From Streptomyces sp. CBMA156 (GTDB lineage Bacteria; Actinomycetota; Actinomycetes; Streptomycetales; Streptomycetaceae): a stretch of 64,000 nucleotides of DNA. The stretch is from assembly GCF_014596515.1 (NCBI RefSeq), contig NZ_MSJQ01000291.1, forward strand, positions 1 through 64,000. Direction: 5' to 3'. The notes beneath the pieces were generated by a model. That model was given only the letters and a program-made list of their open reading frames with translations. It was not told the DNA's origin and did no database searches. The translations under genes were made by a program, and so were the position numbers. Positions within the stretch are counted from its first letter, which is position 1, and each line of letters opens with the position of its first letter. Shown here one piece after another: positions 52,716 through 62,421 of the stretch.

Positions 52716-55517
52716 TCAAACGGCCGCGGTGACCGCGGAGCGGTCGTCGGCGCTGCCGGGAGCAGCACTGTCGTCTCCGTCCAGGAGATCCGGATCGATG
52801 CCGAGGGCGCGAGCGGCGTTCCTCTTGTCGCGCTCGGTCAGAGCCGTCACGATCTGCTCGTAGCTGCTCTGGATCGGAGGGTTCTTCACGGCGCCGTAGC
52901 CGAGGACGTACTGGCTGTTCATCGCACGGGTGAAGGCGACGTAGAACATCCGCTTGGCGTCTTGGGTCATCTTCGGGTCCTCCTTGTAGAGGACGACGGC
53001 GTTGTCGAATTCGAGGCCCTTGGCGCCGTGGATCGTCGAAACGATCAGGTCGGCCTTGGACTCGAGGTTCTTGCGCTTGCGCTCCTGGTTCTTCTGCTTG
53101 TTGATGTTCAGCTTCTGCTGGTTCCGCTGGATCTCGAAGGAGAGGAGGTTGTCGCGCAGCCGGTCGAAGAACGCCTTGTGCGTGAGCGTGCCCTGGTGGC
53201 AGAGCGTGACCCAGCCGTTGATGGCCGTGCTGTTCTCGATCCACCACTCGGAGATCGTACGCAGGATCGCCTTCTCAACGTTGGCGTTGGCGGCGTTCTT
53301 CGTCAGCTTGTCCATGTTGTCCTTGATCCCCTGGGAGACCACGAACGCGGCGTTGTTCGGTGGCGCCTGCAGGACGTCGTTCCAGAAGAACCTGATGTAC
53401 TTGGAGAAGATGTCCGTGGCGTAGGCGCGGTCGCTGACCAGAGAGGCGACCCGGCGGCCCGGGTAGCGCTTTTCGAGCACATCCTGGATCAGGGACACTT
53501 CGCGGCGCGAGAAGGCGAGGAACGCCACCTGCTCGCCCCGGTCCAGGCACTTGTCCACGTAGTCGGGGATGACCGTGTTGCGCACGATCGCCGGCAGGTC
53601 CTGGGTGACGAACCCGGTCAGCCTGGCCACCTCGCGGTACTCCAGAATGACCTTCTCCTTGAACGAGTCCGCCGTAGGCATGGCCAGTGAGTTCGCCTGC
53701 AGCTGGATGTTGGCGATCTGGTTGGTCTCCAGCCCGCCGAGCACGACGTTCGCGAAGTCCAGGATCTCCTGGTTGCTCCGGTAGTTCGTCGTGAGCTTGA
53801 AGGTCGCGAAGACTCCTGAACCCTCCAGCGTGTTGAGCGCGCGCGGGTTCGCTGAGCGGAACTCGTACAGCGTCTGCGAGGCATCGCCGACGATGAACAG
53901 GGACTGAGCGTGCTTGGTGATGTACTTCAGTACGTAGATGAACTCGAACACGCTGTTGTCCTGTACCTCGTCGATGATGAGGTACTTCGACTGCACGTGG
54001 GCCGGCTCGGCCATGTCGTCGATCTTCTGGTAGCAGATGATGATCTGCAGCTCCAGCGACGTCTGTTCGATGCGGTCGAGCAGGGATATCACCTCGTCGA
54101 AGTGGCTCTCGACAAAGGTGTTCAGGGCTGTGAAGGCACCGGTCCTGTTCTGGTCGAGCTCCAGCAGGCGGTGGCGGAACGTGGCCGCGAACTGACTGTT
54201 CGGGTAGAAGATGTCGATCGAGTTGATGATGGTGTCGATGGCCGAGACCTTGTGCCGCGGGTGGTTCATCGAGTAGATGTCGATGATCATCCTGGCGATC
54301 GTCATCGAGCCGACGTCGGGGTTCTTCTCCGTGATGTTGTCGGCCGCGGCGTTGGTGAACGACAGCACCGTAATGTCGGAGGCGGGGACTCCGCAGGCTT
54401 CGAGGTACCTGATGCGCTCGAGGATCACGGTCGACTTGCCGGTCCCGGCTCCCGCTTGCGTCATCACCAGCGGCTCGTGCGTGGTGAGCGCGTCGACCTG
54501 CTGCTTGGACAGGTAGGCCGGCAGTGCCGGAGGCGTGGCCGGCTGCGCGGGTACGACCAACTGGGCCTTCATCTGCCCCAGGTGGTCGAGCGTGTGGTTC
54601 ATCAGCAGGCTGAGGTTCTGCTTCGAGAGCTGCGTGGCGATCCGGTCGGAGAAGGTTGCGTCGATCTGCTTGTGTATCTGGCGGTATGCCTCCAGCGGGA
54701 CGTTGTAGTTCTCCAGGTAGCGCAGCTGGAGGGCGAGCATGTTCAGCTGCTCTTCCGTCGGGCGCGCGGGCATGTCCTGGATGTAGCGGCAGACCTCGTC
54801 GGCGATCGTCTCGGAGTCCCAGATCTGGGCCAGTCGCGCGATGCGCTCGTAGATCGGGTACTGCCGTATCCACTCGTCGAACTCATCGTCGAGGTTGGAG
54901 GCGGTCAGCCCGGCGGATGCGAGCACGTCCTGGACATAGTCACGGGCGTTGTCCAGCGGGCTGGTGTCCCACTGGACGAAGACAGAGGCATTGTGATTGC
55001 CGTAGCCGGCCGCGCGTGCCACTGCGGTGGCCCGTTCGGGCTCGGGAAGCCCCTTTTTGAAGAAGTACAGCTCCATCCGGTACTGGATGACGAGGTCGCG
55101 CGTGGACGTGCCGCCGGACTTGTCCTCGTAGAACACGAGCGCCTGCGGGGTCATGTCGAAGGCGACGTTCCAGTCGTCGAATCGGTTGGACGAGGTGTCG
55201 ACAGCGAAGCGGTCGTCGGCGTGTGGGCTCGGCAGAGTGACGGACCCGCCTGCGTTCAGAGCACGGCGCGTGATCGGTGCCAGCGGGATCGATGTCGTGG
55301 TGATGTCGTGCTGCGTCGAGCTCTGCTTGACCTCGATGTCGGTGGCCTTGGCATAGGCGGTGTTGGTGGCAGTGTTGATCGGCAGCAGGGACTCGTTGAG
55401 CAGGCCTAGCTTCTTGCCGTTGCCGGTGAGCTTCGAGGAGAAGAACTTCGGGTCGACGGTCTTCTGCTGAGCAACGGCATTGGCCGAGAGATCGAGGTCA
55501 TCAAGCAGGACAGGCAT
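52716..55517 (-). CDS. UvrD/Rep-type superfamily 1 helicase
   Basis: The 933-residue protein has the SF1A motifs in order: QAGAGTGKST (Walker A, about residue 356), YLIIDEVQDNSVF (Walker B), VGDASQTLYEFRSANP (motif III), LTTNYRSNQEIL (motif IV), VSTIHGAKGLEFDNAVVL (motif V) and MFYVAFTRAMNSQYV (motif VI). The roughly 340 residues before the motor are unfamiliar and replace a nuclease domain. Such enzymes unwind DNA 3'-5' in replication, repair or transfer. It is preceded by a gap with two hairpins and followed by a terminator, so it is transcribed alone. Confidence 0.92.
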   Translation of the reverse strand: MPVLLDDLDLSANAVAQQKTVDPKFFSSKLTGNGKKLGLLNESLLPINTATNTAYAKATDIEVKQSSTQHDITTTSIPLAPITRRALNAGGSVTLPSPHADDRFAVDTSSNRFDDWNVAFDMTPQALVFYEDKSGGTSTRDLVIQYRMELYFFKKGLPEPERATAVARAAGYGNHNASVFVQWDTSPLDNARDYVQDVLASAGLTASNLDDEFDEWIRQYPIYERIARLAQIWDSETIADEVCRYIQDMPARPTEEQLNMLALQLRYLENYNVPLEAYRQIHKQIDATFSDRIATQLSKQNLSLLMNHTLDHLGQMKAQLVVPAQPATPPALPAYLSKQQVDALTTHEPLVMTQAGAGTGKSTVILERIRYLEACGVPASDITVLSFTNAAADNITEKNPDVGSMTIARMIIDIYSMNHPRHKVSAIDTIINSIDIFYPNSQFAATFRHRLLELDQNRTGAFTALNTFVESHFDEVISLLDRIEQTSLELQIIICYQKIDDMAEPAHVQSKYLIIDEVQDNSVFEFIYVLKYITKHAQSLFIVGDASQTLYEFRSANPRALNTLEGSGVFATFKLTTNYRSNQEILDFANVVLGGLETNQIANIQLQANSLAMPTADSFKEKVILEYREVARLTGFVTQDLPAIVRNTVIPDYVDKCLDRGEQVAFLAFSRREVSLIQDVLEKRYPGRRVASLVSDRAYATDIFSKYIRFFWNDVLQAPPNNAAFVVSQGIKDNMDKLTKNAANANVEKAILRTISEWWIENSTAINGWVTLCHQGTLTHKAFFDRLRDNLLSFEIQRNQQKLNINKQKNQERKRKNLESKADLIVSTIHGAKGLEFDNAVVLYKEDPKMTQDAKRMFYVAFTRAMNSQYVLGYGAVKNPPIQSSYEQIVTALTERDKRNAARALGIDPDLLDGDDSAAPGSADDRSAVTAAV

Positions 55518-55778
55518 GTCGTTGCCTTTCTTCGGTGGTTCGAGAGGTCGATTGAGAGAGGACGAATCGCTTCACGCGGCAATTTCAACAAGAGGTAGAC
55601 AGCCAGTCGAGTACTCGAAGACGGACGGGTGCATCGCGATAGGGCTGGATCCCGGGGGCAGGTACGAACATGGGCGGGGCTCTCCTCAGCCGGCGAGCCC
55701 CGCCCGCCCGCCCCTCAACCCACCCGTCAGGGGCCGTCAGGCCTCTGAATCCGGGGGTACGCGGCAAAGCCACGCCCC

Positions 55779-55813
55779 GAACGACCGCGCGTCACCCAGG
55801 CGCGCGGTCGTTC
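55779..55813. terminator. 13-bp hairpin in the 55518-55950 gap
   Basis: GAACGACCGCGCG (55779-55791) and CGCGCGGTCGTTC (55801-55813) pair perfectly around nine bases. The gap contains no gene; this hairpin and the next probably end the transcript entering from higher coordinates. Confidence 0.65.
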
Positions 55814-55911
55814 ATCAGCAGCTCATCTCACTTCGATGGCGAATCACCGCGCCGGCCGGGACCCTCGACGGCGGCATCGCCGGCATCGAGATCCAAGGAA
55901 CTGACAAGGAA

Positions 55912-55935
55912 GGCGCACCCGGTAAAGGGTGCGCC
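55912..55935 (-). terminator. 9-bp hairpin directly after 55951-56136
   Basis: GGCGCACCC (55912-55920) and GGGTGCGCC (55927-55935) enclose GGTAAA, 15 bases beyond the stop codon of the small reverse gene. Confidence 0.65.
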
Positions 55936-55950
55936 CGATGATCCGGAGGA

Positions 55951-56136
55951 TCAGTCGGCTACGCGTTCAAGGTGCGACCAATGAACGACCCACAGTTCCT
56001 TGATGCCGTCAGAGTCCGGCTCGATCTGCTCGACCCACGCACCGCAGTCGGTGGCAGTGACGATGCCGTCGTCCGTGACTCCGCGACGACCTACGACCTT
56101 GAGCACCTCTGCGGTACGGGTGTCCCTCACCGTCAT
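55951..56136 (-). CDS. Small hypothetical protein, 61 residues
   Basis: The ATG at 56136 opens MTVRDTRTAEVLKVVGRRGV, and the protein ends ELWVVHWSHLERVAD. It is compact, acidic and strand-rich, without cysteine pairs. A terminator follows. It is probably a small conserved plasmid protein of unknown role. Confidence 0.6.
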   Translation of the reverse strand: MTVRDTRTAEVLKVVGRRGVTDDGIVTATDCGAWVEQIEPDSDGIKELWVVHWSHLERVAD

Positions 56137-56164
56137 GCGCTATGGCACTCGTTCCGCTTCGTGA

Positions 56165-56395
56165 TCACGCCTCCTCGTACGCGTCGGTGCTGACAGGGGT
56201 GTATCCCTCGCGCACGATGCGCGCGTACTCCGCATACGTCTTGCCGTCACATGACCAGCCGTTGACCACGGTGTGACCGGACACCCGCACCTGCGCTGGA
56301 GACTCAGCCAGGGAGTATCCCCCTCCCGGGTTCTGCCAGTACTCCACTTGCTGCCCTTTCGGGGACGTCGTGTTGAAAGTCCTTGTCCAGGCCAT
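56165..56395 (-). CDS. Small hypothetical protein, 76 residues
   Basis: The ATG at 56395 (MAWTRTFNTTSPKGQQVEYW) is preferred because the longer frame has a Pro/Arg-rich start without a ribosome site. The middle SPAQVRVSGHTVVNGWSCDG is strand-like and the C-terminus is acidic. It lies 28 bases before the next small gene. No family recognised. Confidence 0.6.
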   Translation of the reverse strand: MAWTRTFNTTSPKGQQVEYWQNPGGGYSLAESPAQVRVSGHTVVNGWSCDGKTYAEYARIVREGYTPVSTDAYEEA

Positions 56396-56506
56396 AACCG
56401 ACAGAGACCTGCCTTTCTGAGCAGTGGAGGTGTGGGGATGAGGACGCCGAGGGCTCCCGCCCTTGAGCATCCGGACCGGGAGCACTCGTGTAATCAGGAC
56501 AGCCGT

Positions 56507-58414
56507 TCAGTCGTCGGACAGGGATGTCGAGGCTGTGCCACCGGTCTGGGCAGCGAGCAGGTAGTCCTCGATCCAGGTGCGAACAGCCTTGCGCGCCGGC
56601 CGCGCGCCCTGGGAGTCCACGTAGGTGGCCTCTTCGATGGCGCGCAGCTCGTCGTCAGGTATCGCCACGGGCAGCGCCTGGGCCAGCCGCGGCTTGGCCT
56701 CGGCGATCCGCTCACGCTGCCGCGCGTAGTCGGCGGCCGTGATCAGCCGGTAGGTCTGCCGGTCGATGGGGTTGAATCCCACGATCAGTGAGAACCGGCC
56801 CAGCAGCTCGGCGTCGAAGACCTGCGCCAGCGCCTTGTTGAGGCTCTGGTTCGAGACGGTCTTCGTGATGTTGCTGAAGCCGACCATCTTGCCGTCGAGC
56901 GAATCACGGGCGGCGTTGGTCGTGCAGATGACCAGGGCCTTGGAGAAGTCCAGTATCTTGCCGTGGGCGTTGCGGATGTAGCCTTCGTCGAACGCCGAGA
57001 GGAACAGGCGCTGCACGGCCTTGTCGGCCTTCTCGAACTCGTCGAGCAGGATCACCCGGTGGGGGTTGGACTCCAGCGTGTCGAACGGGAGCTCCTGGTT
57101 GGAGTCCGATCCGACATAGCCGGGAGGTGCGCCGATGATCTTCGAGGTCGACCACGCGCTGTGGAATTCGGTCATGTTGAGGATGATCGGCTCGCTGCTG
57201 GTCGTCTCCTCCGCGATGATCTTGACCGCCTCGGTCTTACCCACACCCGAGGCCCCGGCGAACAGCCACGTCGTGGGTGTCCTCTTCGGGAACAGGGCGA
57301 GCTCTTCGCGGGCCAGACGGTCCGTGAGCTTGGCGAGTACGTCGTCTTGGCCCTGCAGGCGGCTGGTGAGCGTGGCGCTCAGCACGGCAACGTCGAGATC
57401 CTTGCGCTGGGCGTTTCCGGTCATCAGGCGCTTGGCCACATCGAGCACCCGGGTGTTCGTCAGCGGCACCTGCGGCATGGACCGCAAGGTCTGCACAAGT
57501 GCCGTGTCGCCGGCGACCTCGGCCTGGACGATGAGCTTCTTCTGCTCCAGGACCCGATCGGCCATCGCCCGGTCGAGCAGCGTGATGGCGTTGTCCGGCC
57601 GGTGCTGGCCAGCCCGGGAGTTGGCTTCGGCGATCTGCACCACCGAGGCCAGGACGTCGTCGGAGACCCCGATCTGGTGATGGTAGTGCGCCATCAGGCC
57701 GGGACGGACCGTGGTCATCACAGCCAGCGTCTGCTCCACGCTCAGTTCGTCGACGATGAGCCGGGTGAAGCGACGGGCGAAGGCCGGATCCTCGTCGAAG
57801 GCCCGGGACTCGGTGCTGGTGGTCGCACCGATGACGGACATGTCGCCGCGCGCCAGGGCCGGCTTGAGGATCTGCGAGATCTTGCGGCCGACGGCGTCGC
57901 CATGGCTGCCGGACCCTCCGGTGATCTGGTGGATCTCGTCCATGAACAGGATGGCCTTGTTCTTGGGGTCCGAGGCGAACTCGACGATCGCCTTGACCTT
58001 CTCCTCCAGCGAGCCGACGATGCCGGTCCCGGCGATGATGTTGGTGATAGGCAGCTCGTAGATCGTGTAGTCCTTGAGCTGGTCGGGAATGAGGGTGTCG
58101 CCGAGCGCGATGCGCCGGGCGATGTCCTCGACGATCTTCGTTTTGCCGACGCCGGCGGAACCGACCAGCAGCGTGTTGGGCTTGGTCTTGCTGATGATGA
58201 CCGAGAGGACCTGCCCGATGAGCGTGTCACGGAACATGGTCGGATCGGCGTTCTTGAACTTCTCGTTGTAGTCGACGAGGAGCTCCTTGACGTCATCGGC
58301 GCTGCCACCGCTGGACGGCAGTCCCCCGAACGGGAACTGCGGAGGGAAGCTGCCGCCACCGCCGTTGCCCTTGTCGTCGTCGGAGCCGCCGGGCGTGAAG
58401 TTGCTGAGACCCAC
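56507..58414 (-). CDS. Second Clp/HSP100-like double AAA+ ATPase
   Basis: The GTG at 58414 follows GGAGGA. The 635-residue protein starts with a Gly/Pro-rich linker instead of a Clp N-domain. AAA-1 has GSAGVGKTKI (K91) and ILFMDEIHQI (D159, E160). AAA-2 has AGASGVGKTEAVKI near residue 391 and VILLDEFEKAD near 456. ClpB-type features include GAPPGYVGSDSN and LLGRFSLIVGFNPID. The GAPPGYVG pore-loop/second-region signature makes it closer to true Clp proteins than the one at 28010. No ClpP-binding loop was noticed. It could dismantle or load replication or transfer complexes. Confidence 0.9.
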   Translation of the reverse strand: MGLSNFTPGGSDDDKGNGGGGSFPPQFPFGGLPSSGGSADDVKELLVDYNEKFKNADPTMFRDTLIGQVLSVIISKTKPNTLLVGSAGVGKTKIVEDIARRIALGDTLIPDQLKDYTIYELPITNIIAGTGIVGSLEEKVKAIVEFASDPKNKAILFMDEIHQITGGSGSHGDAVGRKISQILKPALARGDMSVIGATTSTESRAFDEDPAFARRFTRLIVDELSVEQTLAVMTTVRPGLMAHYHHQIGVSDDVLASVVQIAEANSRAGQHRPDNAITLLDRAMADRVLEQKKLIVQAEVAGDTALVQTLRSMPQVPLTNTRVLDVAKRLMTGNAQRKDLDVAVLSATLTSRLQGQDDVLAKLTDRLAREELALFPKRTPTTWLFAGASGVGKTEAVKIIAEETTSSEPIILNMTEFHSAWSTSKIIGAPPGYVGSDSNQELPFDTLESNPHRVILLDEFEKADKAVQRLFLSAFDEGYIRNAHGKILDFSKALVICTTNAARDSLDGKMVGFSNITKTVSNQSLNKALAQVFDAELLGRFSLIVGFNPIDRQTYRLITAADYARQRERIAEAKPRLAQALPVAIPDDELRAIEEATYVDSQGARPARKAVRTWIEDYLLAAQTGGTASTSLSDD

Positions 58415-58564
58415 CGGGTCCTCCTTCGGTGCGGGTCGCTCGGCGTGGTGGCGCGCTCGGTGGAGGCGCCACGGTGTCCCGAGCAGGGATATGGATGAGT
58501 GAGAGGGGAGGCAGGGGTCGTCAGAAGCAGTGCTGCCGTTGACAGATTTCGAGGAGTGGCGTGG

Positions 58565-58730
58565 TCAGCTGACCTCGATATCGCCTGGCACGGTGGTGGG
58601 CCCAGGTTTGGTGAGCATGTCGGCAACCTTTTCGAAAGCCGCGATCGCCTTGCGAAGATCAGCGACGATCTCCGCGGCGATGTCGGCCGGGTTTCCGAGT
58701 TCTTCCGCATCCCGAGCGTGGATGTCACGC
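58565..58730 (-). pseudogene. Small gene fragment lacking a start codon
   Basis: A reverse frame between stops reads RDAEELGNPADIAAEIVADL, then AIAAFEKVADML, and ends at TGA 58565-58567. It is clearly protein-like and helical but has no ATG, GTG or TTG at its head, while the neighbouring frame supplies AEIERYSGRRVTSTLG just upstream. A frameshift near 58710 would join them. Confidence 0.45.
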
Positions 58731-58763
58731 GCCGGCCAGAGTAGCGTTCGATTTCAGCACGGG

Positions 58764-59024
58764 TTATGCAGCGTTGAAGCTCCCGATGACCATGCCGGAC
58801 GGCCCCTCGGAATTAAGCTCCTCGACCTTGGCGTTGGACCGATCGAGGCGGAACCCCCGCAACGGCTTGTCATTGAAGCATTGAATCGATGCCAGTGCGG
58901 GGTCTCTGCTGGGGCCACCGCAGACGGTACGCAGCGCCTCGTCTTCGTTCTCGGCACGGACGACGACGGCGTCATACTCGTCACGCCCCCAGCCGTCCGT
59001 GCGGGTGACCTGCCACAGCTTCAT
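58764..59024 (-). CDS. Small hypothetical protein, 86 residues
   Basis: The ATG at 59024 gives MKLWQVTRTDGWGRDEYDAV, then VVVRAENEDEALRTVCGG and a basic, hydrophilic C-terminal half. The W-x-V-T-R...D-E-Y-D-A-V-V-V-R-A pattern suggests a small strand-rich domain. The ribosome site is weak. I cannot name the family. Confidence 0.65.
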   Translation of the reverse strand: MKLWQVTRTDGWGRDEYDAVVVRAENEDEALRTVCGGPSRDPALASIQCFNDKPLRGFRLDRSNAKVEELNSEGPSGMVIGSFNAA

Positions 59025-59089
59025 AGTCTTCAGTCTTCTTCCGGGTTTGCGGTCAGCTTGACTACTCCCTGAGTGACGAACCACTCGAC

Positions 59090-59320
59090 TCACCTGTGGC
59101 AGGCCCGGGGACGGGCGCCTCGGCAGCGCCAATGGGAAAAATTCGACACCGTCAGTCTTCGTCCACCGGCCACCGATCGTTCGAGGACCTCGTTGACCCG
59201 TTGGTCCAGGGTGGGCACCATGCGGGAGCCGACCCGTATCAGGCGATGTCCGTCAGCCTTGGCGCGGTCTGATAGAGCTGCGGGTAGGGATTTGGGCGGA
59301 TGAGAGAGCATCAGGGCCAT
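59090..59320 (-). CDS. Possible small protein after the VWA gene
   Basis: A reverse frame with an ATG at 59320 reads MALMLSHPPKSLPAALSDRA, then HRLIRVGSRMVPTLDQRVNE. The composition is protein-like, but there is no ribosome site and no recognised family. It lies 66 bases after the VWA gene stop. Low confidence. Confidence 0.35.
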   Translation of the reverse strand: MALMLSHPPKSLPAALSDRAKADGHRLIRVGSRMVPTLDQRVNEVLERSVAGGRRLTVSNFSHWRCRGARPRACHR

Positions 59321-59386
59321 CACGAGCAGTGCCAATAAGAAGAGTTGGCCAGCACCGCTCGTGACGGATTTCGAGGACCCGCGGGG

Positions 59387-61072
59387 TCAGACGACCATGC
59401 CGAGGAGCCTCTGCCGAATGCTCGGGTCGATGTGCTTCATCGAGTCGGCGTAGCGCTTGGCCAGGTTCACCATCGTCGACCAGTCCATGGCGGAGCACGG
59501 CGCGTAGTACAGGTTCTTCGGGTGGTCCTGACGCTTGGACGGCGGCGACCACTCGAAGTCGGTGATCATGAGCGAGAGCCTGCGCTGGCGCACCCGGCTG
59601 GCGTTGATGTACTGCCAGATCTGCATGTACTCGGTTCCGCCGGACACCTTCGGGATCCTGCGGAACTCCTTCCAGATCTGAGCCGTCGACTTGTTCTCCG
59701 TGCGCAGCATCACCTCCTGGGACAGGAAGTGGCTGAACGAGTTGAAATACAGGTTGATGTTGAGCTTCTTGGCGATCCGGATGAGCATCATGACCGCCTC
59801 CTGGTAGTTCTCCTCGGAGATCGAGCCGGAGGTGTCGATGTAGATGTGGAGGTCGGGCATGTACTGCACCGAGGCGAGCCTGCCGGGCTTGTTGAAGTCG
59901 TCCGGGTTTCGACGGTTGGCCTTGAGGAAGGTCGCCTTCGTCGTGCGGAAGATGTTCTGCGACTTGTTGACCTTGCCCATCCGGCGCAGTACACGGGTGA
60001 TGTCCTTGAACAGGTCCAGCTTGCTCGGCGGCTGCTTGCGGAACGCCACCTGGGCGCTGCGGCCGCCGGGCTGTCCCGGATGCTGCCTGGCTACCAGAGC
60101 GGCGGCCCTGGCGGCGGCCCGTGGCAGCGACGTGAGCTTAGACAGCGACGTGTTCGAGACGACCTTCACCGGCGAAGCCAGCGACTGGTTGATGAGGTTC
60201 CACTCTCCCGTGATCTTCGCCGCGGTGGCCCGGGCATGGGCCTCGACGTTGACGAGGACAAGGGAGCGCGGGCAGAACAGCTCCCCGACCGTGAACGGCA
60301 GGACGCCGGTGTTCAGGGTGGTGTTCTGCTGGCTGGCCTGCGCCCGCTGCTGCTCGACGTAGTTCATGAGCATGTGTACGAGTACGCGGGCGAAGGAGTG
60401 CTCGTCGTTGGCGTCGGAGTCGTCCTTGCGCACCAGCAGCGACTCGGTGAGCCCCTTCAGGGACAGGGCCGTGAAGTCGGTGAGCAGCTTGGTGGTGGCC
60501 GGCGGCAGCGCACTGGCCATCGTCTGAGTCTGCTGGGACAGCCAGGTCTTGAAGCCGTCGAACGCCGCGGAGGACTGGAACCAGAACCCTAGGGTGTCGG
60601 GATGGAAGGTGTAGGCGACGGAGGCGAAGAAGGCGCTCTCCTCGCCGGTCCCCGCCAGCAGGGCCTTCGCGGCCGGCAAGACATCGGCCTGCGCGGTGTA
60701 GAGCACCCGTGGGGAGGGTGCGGGCATCTTGTTCTGCTGCCCGGCCTGGACGGCGAAGAGCTCGGCAACCGGCAACGGCGTGCCCTGGTCGAAGTTGATC
60801 AGGGTCTGCCCGAGCACCTCCTTGACCGTCTGCTCGCTGGTCACGTCCAGCGTGTCGCCGAGGCAGCTCAGGACCAGATCCGGGATGTCCCCCGTCAGAT
60901 CAGCACCCTGGGCGTCGGTGATGCTCGCCGGGGCGTTGGGGTTCAACGGCTCGAGCAGCGGGTCGACGAGAGTCTGCCGGAGAACCGGCATCGGGTCGTA
61001 ATCACCGGTGCACGAGATCGTGTGCAGTGCGTCGAGTACAGCCGGCTTCTGGTTGGTGACGGTGATCGTCAT
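59387..61072 (-). CDS. VWA-domain protein, partner of the MoxR-like ATPase
   Basis: The ATG at 61072 (MTITVTNQKPAVLDALHTIS) with GAGAGG upstream gives 561 residues. The C-terminal third is a von Willebrand A domain: HIYIDTSGSISEENYQEAV (metal-binding DTSGS near residue 415), FNSFSHFLSQEV, GGTEYMQIW and LMITDFEW. The N-terminal part is helical and unfamiliar. Adjacent MoxR AAA+ and VWA genes are a recurrent chaperone-like pair (for example RavA/ViaA, CbbQ/CbbO). The ATPase gene lies 110 bases upstream on the same strand. Confidence 0.88.
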   Translation of the reverse strand: MTITVTNQKPAVLDALHTISCTGDYDPMPVLRQTLVDPLLEPLNPNAPASITDAQGADLTGDIPDLVLSCLGDTLDVTSEQTVKEVLGQTLINFDQGTPLPVAELFAVQAGQQNKMPAPSPRVLYTAQADVLPAAKALLAGTGEESAFFASVAYTFHPDTLGFWFQSSAAFDGFKTWLSQQTQTMASALPPATTKLLTDFTALSLKGLTESLLVRKDDSDANDEHSFARVLVHMLMNYVEQQRAQASQQNTTLNTGVLPFTVGELFCPRSLVLVNVEAHARATAAKITGEWNLINQSLASPVKVVSNTSLSKLTSLPRAAARAAALVARQHPGQPGGRSAQVAFRKQPPSKLDLFKDITRVLRRMGKVNKSQNIFRTTKATFLKANRRNPDDFNKPGRLASVQYMPDLHIYIDTSGSISEENYQEAVMMLIRIAKKLNINLYFNSFSHFLSQEVMLRTENKSTAQIWKEFRRIPKVSGGTEYMQIWQYINASRVRQRRLSLMITDFEWSPPSKRQDHPKNLYYAPCSAMDWSTMVNLAKRYADSMKHIDPSIRQRLLGMVV

Positions 61073-61182
61073 GGGTCGTGGCCTCTCTCTGAGGACAAGG
61101 CGGCGCCCAAGCGCCGCCGGTGGTGGGGAGGTGCAACAAGGGCGGCAGGCCGCAGCGGCCCCCACCACCGGTGATCGATCGA

Positions 61183-62421
61183 TCAGAGGAAAGCCGAGAG
61201 GACCGGCTTGGCCTGGTTGACGATCGGAGCATCGATCCCCATGAACGCCTCCAGGTTCTGGCGGTCGATCTGCTGGCTGGTCACCATCTCGATGAGCGTG
61301 CGGGTGTGCTCCGGCTCGATCTGGGTGATGGCCTGGGCCAGCTGCTCGATGAGGCGCGCGTTGTCCTTGCTCTCCTTGAGTGCGTACAGCAACGACCCGG
61401 ACTTCTCGTTGTCGGTCAGCGTCGCGACGAGCACGGACTGAGCGGTCACGGTCGCTGCGGCCTTGAGGCTCTGATAGCAGTTCGGCTTCGGGACGTTCAC
61501 CCGGTGCTGCTGCACACCTCCGGCATTGCTCGCCAGGTCCTGAGCGATAGTGGCCACGAGCTGCGTGGTGAACACGGTGTCCCCTACGTAGGCCTCGATG
61601 GCCTCGTTCAACAGCGAGGTCTCGCGGTCCCCGATCTGGATCGGGGTCGCCAGGTAATGTGCCAGTTGCTGCGGGTCGGCCACGTTGAGCCACTCCGACA
61701 GGTTGTCGATGGTACGCGGCGTGGTGAGCTGATTCATCTCCTCACCGCCGTCGAACAGCTCGGCCATCGTGACGTTGCCGTCGTCGTCGTCCTGGCCGTC
61801 GGCGACGATGGCCGTGGGCGTCGACTTCTGGAAGATGAGCCCGGGGTACTGCGTGAGCACCGTCTTCACCCAGGGATTGATGTTGTCGCCGAGGACGGAC
61901 ATGAGGGTGGCGGCATCGGGCTCGACGTGGAAGATCGCGAAGCGGGACAGGCTTGCCTCGTCGAGCGAGGTGACGTTGCCCTTGTCGTTGCCGGCCACGA
62001 CGATGCGGACGTTCTTGGGCAGCTCGACGTCACCCATCTTGCGCAGGGTCACGAGCGTCAATGCACCGGAGGTGACGTCGGAGGTGGTGCGGTTGATCTC
62101 GTCGAGGAAAAGGAGCGGCCACTCGCGCGGATTCTTCTCGGCGTAGTCGATGCACTCCTGGATCACCTGGTGCGGGTAGAAGACCTGCTTGTAGCTCTGT
62201 GTGCCGTCGCCCTTGGTGTACGGCACCAGACGCGCACCGGTGAGGTCGGCCTTGTCGGCGAGCTGGTTGCACGGCAGCGTGAATGCCTGCGTGCCCATGG
62301 AGTAGGCCAGGGCCTGCACGAAGCTGGACTTGCCGATGCCGGGCTCGCCCATGAGGGCGGGCGTCGCGCCGACCTCAAGGGCCTGCTTGATGAGGGTCGT
62401 CAGGGTGTCGTTGAACTTCAT
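61183..62421 (-). CDS. MoxR-like AAA+ ATPase
   Basis: The 412-residue protein has Walker A GEPGIGKSSF (K31), Walker B LLFLDEINRT (D107, E108) and the sensor-like RIVVAGNDKGNV, followed by SLDEASLSRFAIFHVEP, the arginine-finger region. NQLADKADLTGARLV is the pre-Walker B segment typical of the MoxR/CbbQ group. MoxR proteins act with VWA partners to activate or assemble protein complexes, which fits the next gene. The gap 62422-62743 contains no gene. Confidence 0.9.
   Translation of the reverse strand: MKFNDTLTTLIKQALEVGATPALMGEPGIGKSSFVQALAYSMGTQAFTLPCNQLADKADLTGARLVPYTKGDGTQSYKQVFYPHQVIQECIDYAEKNPREWPLLFLDEINRTTSDVTSGALTLVTLRKMGDVELPKNVRIVVAGNDKGNVTSLDEASLSRFAIFHVEPDAATLMSVLGDNINPWVKTVLTQYPGLIFQKSTPTAIVADGQDDDDGNVTMAELFDGGEEMNQLTTPRTIDNLSEWLNVADPQQLAHYLATPIQIGDRETSLLNEAIEAYVGDTVFTTQLVATIAQDLASNAGGVQQHRVNVPKPNCYQSLKAAATVTAQSVLVATLTDNEKSGSLLYALKESKDNARLIEQLAQAITQIEPEHTRTLIEMVTSQQIDRQNLEAFMGIDAPIVNQAKPVLSAFL

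Noticed and set aside
53910-55409. 500-codon forward frame opposite the helicase gene
   Set aside because: It is a shadow of the helicase gene, which has all SF1 motifs on the reverse strand.
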